Shown one piece after another: positions 59,349-64,000 of a DNA stretch of 64,000 nt. The DNA comes from JBDHAC01 sp039588215 (GTDB lineage: Bacteria; Gemmatimonadota; Gemmatimonadetes; Palauibacterales; Palauibacteraceae). The DNA lies in assembly GCA_039588215.1 (NCBI GenBank), contig JBDHAD010000004.1:1-64000 (forward strand), written 5' to 3'. Every line of letters begins with the position of its first letter. Positions within the stretch are counted from its first letter, which is position 1. The translations under genes were made by a program, and so were the position numbers. The notes under the pieces are model-generated. The model did not search any database. It had not been told where the DNA came from and saw nothing but the letters and a program-made list of their open reading frames with translations.

Positions 59349-60667
59349 GACCAGCGCCCTCCGAGACTTTCGGCAACCTCGAGGCCGGAGCGCAGCGCAT
59401 CTTCGTGAAAACCGAACCCGAAGTATCCACCGCAGAAATAGGTTCGATTCTGGCCGTTCAGCTCAGCCAGATCCGACTGGGTCGGAATGCTTTCGGGTGT
59501 GAAGATCGGATGCCGGTAGGTTAGCTGTGCCAGCACGTCCCTGGGGGGGCGCGGCGGGTTCAACGTGACGAGGTACTTCCTCTCGGTATGCAGCCTCTGC
59601 AGCCGATTCAGGTTGTACGTCATCGTCGGGTACGGCGGCGGCGATCGGCAATCGCTCAGATGATAATTCCATGAAGCCTGCGCCGCAGGCCGCGAGCTCA
59701 ACAACTCGCCGTCCGAGTGGAGCCAGGTGTCGCTCCGCGCGTACCTCCAGGCACCCAGAAGCTCGCGCTCGACGTCCGTGGGGTCTTGCAGTAGCTCCAA
59801 GGCCTGATCGGCGTGTGTTGCGATGATCACGCGATCGAAGGCGCGACTGCCGCCGTCCGTGAAGTGGACTCGAGGCCCGCCGGGCCCGCGCTCCACCGTT
59901 CGCACGGCCGCGCCAGTATGTGCGCTCGCGCCCAGCCTGCGCCGCATCGCGTCCACATATCGACGACTCCCACCGACCACGGTTCGCCACCGCAACCGGC
60001 CGAACGTCTGAAACAGCCGATGGCGCTGAAAGAAATCCACGAACGTGCGGGTCGGAAACCGCGTCACGTCGGGAATGCCGGTCGACCAGAGGGCCGATGC
60101 CAGCGGGAGGACATAGTGCCGGCCAAGGTCCGGGCCAAAGCCCCGCAATGCGACCAGCTCACCGATGGTTCCCATAGGACTTACGAAATCGACGTCGCCG
60201 CCGAGGGGGGTCCGGCGATCTGCGTTCTCTGGCCGCCCCGGCCGTGGGTCGAAGCGACGTCCGTGACGGTGAAAACGCTGAATGTCGAGCAGGAAGCGAA
60301 GGAAGGCCGGCCGAAACGCGTTCCGCCGGTCTGCAAACACTCCCTTGGCTCCAAGACCGCTGAACACGAGGTCGCAGCGGTCACAGCGGACGGAGAACGA
60401 CATGTTCGTCTCCTGCGTCGCGACATCCAACTGATCGAAAAGCCGCGAGAGCAGGGGATAAGTCTCCCGATTGAAGACGATGAAGCCAGTGTCCAACGAG
60501 AGCGAACCGTCCTGTGTCTCCACCTCGTGGGTGTGGGTGTGACCACCGAGGTGGTCGCCTCGCTCGAAGAGGTGCACGTCGTGGTAGGGATGCAGCATCC
60601 AGGCGGCACCCATCCCGGCGATCCCTCCTCCAACGATCGCGATCTCGAGACCCAGGTCGCTACTCAT
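59345..60667 (-). CDS. FAD-dependent amine-oxidase-like oxidoreductase of the Cfa cluster
   Basis: A 440-residue FAD protein with the dinucleotide motif AIVGGGIAGMGAAW (about 10-23), the FERGDHLGGHTHT segment, DTGFIVFNRETYPLL and a C-terminal FCGGYFGFGFHEDA. It belongs to the flavin amine-oxidase/phytoene-desaturase fold and is the usual first gene of clusters with DUF1365, Cfa and DUF1295. In related bacteria such enzymes act on methylated acyl chains, for example desaturation on the way to furan fatty acids; this is inference for this gene. It is the first gene of the six-gene operon, and the promoter should be within 60668-60815. Confidence 0.9.
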   Translation of the reverse strand: MSSDLGLEIAIVGGGIAGMGAAWMLHPYHDVHLFERGDHLGGHTHTHEVETQDGSLSLDTGFIVFNRETYPLLSRLFDQLDVATQETNMSFSVRCDRCDLVFSGLGAKGVFADRRNAFRPAFLRFLLDIQRFHRHGRRFDPRPGRPENADRRTPLGGDVDFVSPMGTIGELVALRGFGPDLGRHYVLPLASALWSTGIPDVTRFPTRTFVDFFQRHRLFQTFGRLRWRTVVGGSRRYVDAMRRRLGASAHTGAAVRTVERGPGGPRVHFTDGGSRAFDRVIIATHADQALELLQDPTDVERELLGAWRYARSDTWLHSDGELLSSRPAAQASWNYHLSDCRSPPPYPTMTYNLNRLQRLHTERKYLVTLNPPRPPRDVLAQLTYRHPIFTPESIPTQSDLAELNGQNRTYFCGGYFGFGFHEDALRSGLEVAESLGGRWS

Positions 60668-60815
60668 GTCGATCCAGCCAATGACAGGGCGGCCGTCCGA
60701 ACACGTTCCACCAGAGGAGCGGCTATACGCGAACGGACTGCCAACCCTGACAAATGGTCCCTCCTCCTACGCGGCGAGATAGACTGCCGCGCGTTGGGGG
60801 TCGGGCAATCGGCTC

Positions 60816-61382
60816 CTACGAGCCGAGCTTGACCTTGAGGCCCCCGGTGAACGGCCATACGTAGGCCATGTCGGTGCCGAGCGCATCCTCATCCGCGAAA
60901 GCGATGTCACCCTGCGGACTCGCGAAGACGGCCACGTTGTCGGAAACCCAATATCCGATCTCGGCGCCAGCGTTGATCGCGAAGTAGGTTTCCGTATCCA
61001 CGCCCGACGCGTCGATGTTGAACGACATCGCGCCGGCACCCGCGTTGACGCTGACGTAGAACGGGTTGTCGGGATTCGTAAGCAGGACTCCGATGCCACC
61101 GATCAGGTGAAGGACATCGACATCAGGTCCCGCGACGCCGCTGATCTCCTCGCCCCCATGTGAGCTGAAGTCCACGTTGGCCCGGAGCGAGACTCGCTCC
61201 CCGAGCATGACGCCCAGTCCGCCGCCCACGTCGAAGCCGCTCTTGGCCGCATCCGCTACGTCACCCGTCGGCACGCCGATGCCTGCCCGGGCGTTCACCG
61301 TGACCTGCGCGTCGGCGGGCGAGATGGAGAACCCGATCGCGAGGAACATCGCCACTATACTGTACACGAATTCCTTCCGCAT
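60816..61382 (-). CDS. Small outer-membrane beta-barrel protein
   Basis: A 188-residue protein with a signal peptide (about 1-26, ending ADAQV) and about eight amphipathic strands, as in OmpA/OmpX-like barrels (for example VNARAGIGVPTGD, GFDVGGGLGVML, INAGAEIGYWVSDN). It ends LKVKLGS rather than in an aromatic residue, unusual for BAM recognition. The ATG at 61382 has a strong AAGGAG site six bases upstream. A consensus-like sigma-70 promoter and an AT-rich leader precede it, unlike most genes here, suggesting high constitutive expression. Confidence 0.82.
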   Translation of the reverse strand: MRKEFVYSIVAMFLAIGFSISPADAQVTVNARAGIGVPTGDVADAAKSGFDVGGGLGVMLGERVSLRANVDFSSHGGEEISGVAGPDVDVLHLIGGIGVLLTNPDNPFYVSVNAGAGAMSFNIDASGVDTETYFAINAGAEIGYWVSDNVAVFASPQGDIAFADEDALGTDMAYVWPFTGGLKVKLGS

Positions 61383-61440
61383 GTATAACTCCTTTTTGTT
61401 ACTTGGTTTAGGCATAATCACCCCTTCAAACGTGCTCAGT

Positions 61441-61469
61441 ATCGTACTAAGATGGAAGGATGGTGTCAA
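61441..61469 (-). promoter_or_regulatory. Sigma-70 promoter of the small outer-membrane barrel gene
   Basis: On the minus strand a perfect -35 TTGACA (61469-61464) is followed by a 17-base spacer and a -10 TACGAT (61446-61441). The initiation point would be about 50 bases before the ATG at 61382. Local AT content is clearly above the window average. Confidence 0.8.
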
Positions 61470-61521
61470 GAACTTGTTCATGACAATACTACGACAATCG
61501 GAGGGAAGGCGGAAGAAGGAC

Positions 61522-62529
61522 TCAGCCGCGCTCGAGTCGTAGCAGACGTTGGAACCCGGAGACGGGCGTGAGCTCGCGATCCACGATTGCCGCAATCTCC
61601 TCTTCCTCCTGCCACCGGCGTTCGATCTCCGCGAGCTCGAGCTTGAGCAGACGTCGCTCGGTCTCTTCGTTGGCGGCGATCTCGAGGGCGAGGGCTTCGG
61701 TTCGGTGGAGGGAGCCGAATCCCACCTGGTGCTCGGCGAGACGGTGGGCGAAGCGTTCCGCGGAGCCGGCCTCGAGTATGGCCCCGGTGGCGGACTTCAG
61801 CTGGTCTCCAGTCGCGCCGGCGAAGTTGTTGTAGGCCAACACGCGCCGGAGGACGTACTCTCCTTCCGAACCGGCCAGCATGAAGCCGCCGTCGGTTCGA
61901 CGGGCATGGCAGATCGCGCAGCGGTGATAGAGTGCGAGCCCATCGGCCGTACGCCAGAGGGTGAGGTTCCCTCGCTGGTCGAACTCCAGACGGGTGAGAG
62001 TGCCTCCACAAGTCGGACACACCGTATGCCCCTGCCACGCCGTCTTCCCGAACCGTATCCGCCGACCGAGGTACGGGACGCGTTGGCCGGCGCGGTACAG
62101 GAGGTAGTACCCGAAGCCACCGGCCACCATCCCGCTAAAGCCCAGCGTCGCAGCCACCCCGACTCCCGCTGCGGTCAGCACGTGGAATCGGGTGCGGCGG
62201 CGCTTGAACTCCCGCCCGTATCGCCACCACGCCTCTTCGCGCAGTTGAGCGCGCCCCACACGCACGATCCGCAGGTCTCCGCTCCGGAGCAATGAGACGT
62301 TGTCCGTCTGTGCGAGCAATCGCGCGGTGTCCGTGACGATCTTCTCCAACTCCTCCAGCGCCTCCCAGCGCTCCTCGATGGGGGCGAGCGTCCAGCGCTG
62401 ACACTTGGGGCAGATCTGCCACAGACGGCCACGCACGGGGTCGTACGCGAGCTTGCGGCCGGCGCGCAGATGCTCGAGCGACTCGTTCGTCGCGAACTGG
62501 TGACGGCAGAAGGCGCAGTGCGTGAACAT
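61522..62529 (-). CDS. Zinc-ribbon membrane protein (hypothetical)
   Basis: A 335-residue protein with four Cys pairs: HCAFCRH and ICPKCQR near the N-terminus and VCPTCGG and RCAICHA in the middle, which fit two zinc ribbons. One or two hydrophobic segments (about 117-145, VGVAATLGFSGMVAGGFGYYLLY) lie between them. The C-terminal third (about 265-325) is a long charged helix, probably a coiled coil (EETERRLLKLELAEIERR). I do not recognise a named family. It is divergent from DUF2203 copy 2. Confidence 0.75.
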   Translation of the reverse strand: MFTHCAFCRHQFATNESLEHLRAGRKLAYDPVRGRLWQICPKCQRWTLAPIEERWEALEELEKIVTDTARLLAQTDNVSLLRSGDLRIVRVGRAQLREEAWWRYGREFKRRRTRFHVLTAAGVGVAATLGFSGMVAGGFGYYLLYRAGQRVPYLGRRIRFGKTAWQGHTVCPTCGGTLTRLEFDQRGNLTLWRTADGLALYHRCAICHARRTDGGFMLAGSEGEYVLRRVLAYNNFAGATGDQLKSATGAILEAGSAERFAHRLAEHQVGFGSLHRTEALALEIAANEETERRLLKLELAEIERRWQEEEEIAAIVDRELTPVSGFQRLLRLERG

Positions 62530-62643
62530 CGCCTAATACTACGGTTATCGGGGCCTTTAGGGTTCTTGCCGTTTCCCCCCGCTGCATGGCGGCACGCGCT
62601 CCCGGCGTTGCGGGCGTGATGGTGGTCCTGGAGGTTCTAACGA

Positions 62644-63132
62644 ATGTCGCGACACGCCTTCAGCGTCGAGGAGGCGAATTCACTCCTCCCGCACGTCCGC
62701 GCCACGTTGCGTCGTATCCAGACGGGGCGCGACGCGGCGCAGCGGCGCGTCGACCAGCTCGGCGCCCTGGACGCGCTCTGGGGAGACGCGGTTCAGACAC
62801 CCGCTAACCCCGATCATGACGAGTATCTTCGATATCGGCGCTCGCTGGGCCGGATACACCGCGCGATCGAACGTCTCGTGCGGCAGCGCCTCAACGAGCG
62901 TGGCATCCGGTTTCCGCTCGGAGGCCTCGAACACGGGCTGGTCGATTTTCCCACCACGCTCGACGGACGCTGGATCTACCTGTGTTGGCAGGCGGGTGAG
63001 GACGAGATCCGATTCTGGCACGAGATCGGGGGAGGGTTCGCGGGCCGTCGTCCGCTCACGCCCAAGATCCTCTTACGGCTGGCGCGACCGGACGACGCAG
63101 CGCGGGATGACGATTCCGTCCTCGACTTCTAG
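62644..63132 (+). CDS. DUF2203 family protein (copy 2)
   Basis: A 162-residue DUF2203 protein, paralogous to the gene at 32907-33380. It shares the start FSVEEANSLLPHVRATLRRI, HDEYLRYRRSL, FPLGGLEHGLVDFPTTLDGR and FWHEIGGG. A GGAGG site nine bases before the ATG supports the start. Cytosolic, function unknown. The C-terminal tail is longer and acidic compared with copy 1. Confidence 0.85.
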   Translation: MSRHAFSVEEANSLLPHVRATLRRIQTGRDAAQRRVDQLGALDALWGDAVQTPANPDHDEYLRYRRSLGRIHRAIERLVRQRLNERGIRFPLGGLEHGLVDFPTTLDGRWIYLCWQAGEDEIRFWHEIGGGFAGRRPLTPKILLRLARPDDAARDDDSVLDF

Positions 63133-63198
63133 CGGGCCGACCGCGTCTCCGGACCGCCAGCTGGCGCCGGTTGTCCAGCCCGAGTCCCGAGCGTTCGC

Positions 63199-64000
63199 CT
63201 ACGGCACGGGGGGCTTCTGATCCTGCGTGATGGGTGATCGGTACGGCTCGCCACCGGTGGCCTCCTCGAAGAAGGCCCGTGCACTCCTGACGAGATCTGG
63301 GTCGGTCAGCAGATCCACGCCCGTGAGCGCCAGCACACGGGCCGCGACGTCCGCCGCACGCACCGCCCATTCCGTTCCATGCGACGCGGTCGTGGCCCAA
63401 CTGTGCCACGGCACGTCGGCGGGGGCCGAGGTCACGTTGAACCCCACGGTGGGCGTGATGTAGCTCACCTCCGCCACGTCCGTGGACCCACCCTCGGGAG
63501 GCTGGGGGCCGTCCGCCAGCGGCTGGATCTCGGTGTCGAGTCCCTTCTCCGCGATTCCTAGTCCACGCTGCATCTCGGTCGCGAACGTCTGGAACGCGTC
63601 GGGATACCGGGGAGGGCCCACGAGCTCCAGGTTCCGTTGGGTGGCCTCCTGGAGCGGACGGTTGAGCATCATTTCGTGCACGCCCGTGATCAGGTGCACC
63701 TCGTGCGTGGTGCGCGTGGCGATCGCGGCGCCCTCGGCGATGTCGAGGACCCAGTCGTAGTACTCGTTCACCGTCACCCGTGCCGTGTCACGAACGTAGT
63801 ACCACACACGCGCGTACTCCGGCACGACGTTCGGCGCCTCTCCGGCCGACGGGATGACGTAGTGGATGCGGGCTGTGGGCTGGATGTGCTCGCGCATCAT
63901 GTTGACCCCGTGGTTCATAAGCTCGACGGCGTCGAGCGCGCTGCGCCCGTTCCAGGGATCCGCCGATGAGTGCGCCGCCTGGCCGCGGAACTCGACGCTG
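63199..64000 (-). CDS. M20-family amidohydrolase, AbgB-like (5' truncated at the window edge)
   Basis: The C-terminal 266 residues of an M20 (aminoacylase-1/AbgB-type) metallohydrolase. The frame is open to the window end, where residues read FRGQAAHSSADPWNGRSALDAV, the start of the dimerisation/lid domain with its conserved His. MMREH, PSAGEAPNVVPEYARVWY and the catalytic-domain C-terminal part with PWHSWATTASHGTEW follow. Relatives cleave p-aminobenzoyl-glutamate or similar amides and often carry a signal peptide, which would be outside the window. The internal ATG at 63918 is not the start. Confidence 0.9.
   Translation of the reverse strand, partial: SVEFRGQAAHSSADPWNGRSALDAVELMNHGVNMMREHIQPTARIHYVIPSAGEAPNVVPEYARVWYYVRDTARVTVNEYYDWVLDIAEGAAIATRTTHEVHLITGVHEMMLNRPLQEATQRNLELVGPPRYPDAFQTFATEMQRGLGIAEKGLDTEIQPLADGPQPPEGGSTDVAEVSYITPTVGFNVTSAPADVPWHSWATTASHGTEWAVRAADVAARVLALTGVDLLTDPDLVRSARAFFEEATGGEPYRSPITQDQKPPVP

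Overview
The window is high-GC DNA, densely packed with genes on both strands, from a diderm (Gram-negative type) bacterium. Many products carry lipoprotein or Sec signals. There are outer-membrane barrels, a TonB receptor, a ceramide (sphingolipid) gene set and two ECF sigma/anti-sigma pairs. Gene content and style fit an uncultivated Gemmatimonadota or a related phylum, but no rRNA or marker gene here proves this. I saw no tRNA, rRNA, CRISPR array, insertion sequence or prophage, so this looks like ordinary chromosome.

Layout. 1-1.9 kb: 5'-truncated swivel-first isopropylmalate-dehydratase/aconitase-type enzyme. 1.9-5.7 kb (minus): tight operon of a three-receiver protein, a HEAT-repeat membrane protein and a family 2 glycosyltransferase. 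6.0-12.6 kb: formate oxidation locus. It has a fused NuoE-NuoF diaphorase, a formate dehydrogenase catalytic subunit whose frame contains an in-frame TGA read as selenocysteine with a SECIS-like hairpin, an enolase-superfamily enzyme, and divergent fdhD. 12.7-19.3 kb: exported DinB-like protein, M23 peptidase lipoprotein, LIC_10091-like protein, mercuric-reductase-like flavoprotein, Ig-like/metzincin lipoprotein. 19.5-24.0 kb: ceramide operon (serine palmitoyltransferase, GNAT acyltransferase, epimerase-type reductase, PAP2/Aur1-like enzyme). It is followed directly by ECF sigma, anti-sigma and a double-PDZ protein (24.0-26.6 kb).

26.7-33.4 kb: cytochrome P460, M1 peptidase, Glu/Leu-type dehydrogenase, then a second ECF cassette (sigma, zinc-finger anti-sigma, secretin-N lipoprotein) and a DUF2203 gene. 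34.0-40.0 kb: cytochrome cd1 nitrite reductase with an extra haem c domain, an alginate-export-type porin, and a TonB receptor carrying an N-terminal CbiX-like domain. 40.2-50.5 kb: isocitrate dehydrogenase, thioesterase, double M16 peptidase, SDR epimerase, DedA protein behind a structured leader, ArsM-like methyltransferase, small exported proteins. 50.7-53.1 kb: penicillin-acylase-type Ntn hydrolase.

53.4-60.7 kb (minus): membrane-lipid modification operon with 4-nt overlaps throughout (FAD oxidoreductase, DUF1365, cyclopropane-fatty-acid synthase, DUF1295, second methyltransferase, acyl desaturase). The last gene is truncated and runs in frame into an S41 peptidase. 60.8-64.0 kb: small outer-membrane barrel with a clear sigma-70 promoter, zinc-ribbon membrane protein, second DUF2203 gene, and a 5'-truncated M20 amidohydrolase.

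Taken together, the window suggests a respiring heterotroph able to use formate and nitrite as electron donor and acceptor, with an elaborately modified envelope and stress-responsive ECF regulation. All functions are inferred from sequence alone.
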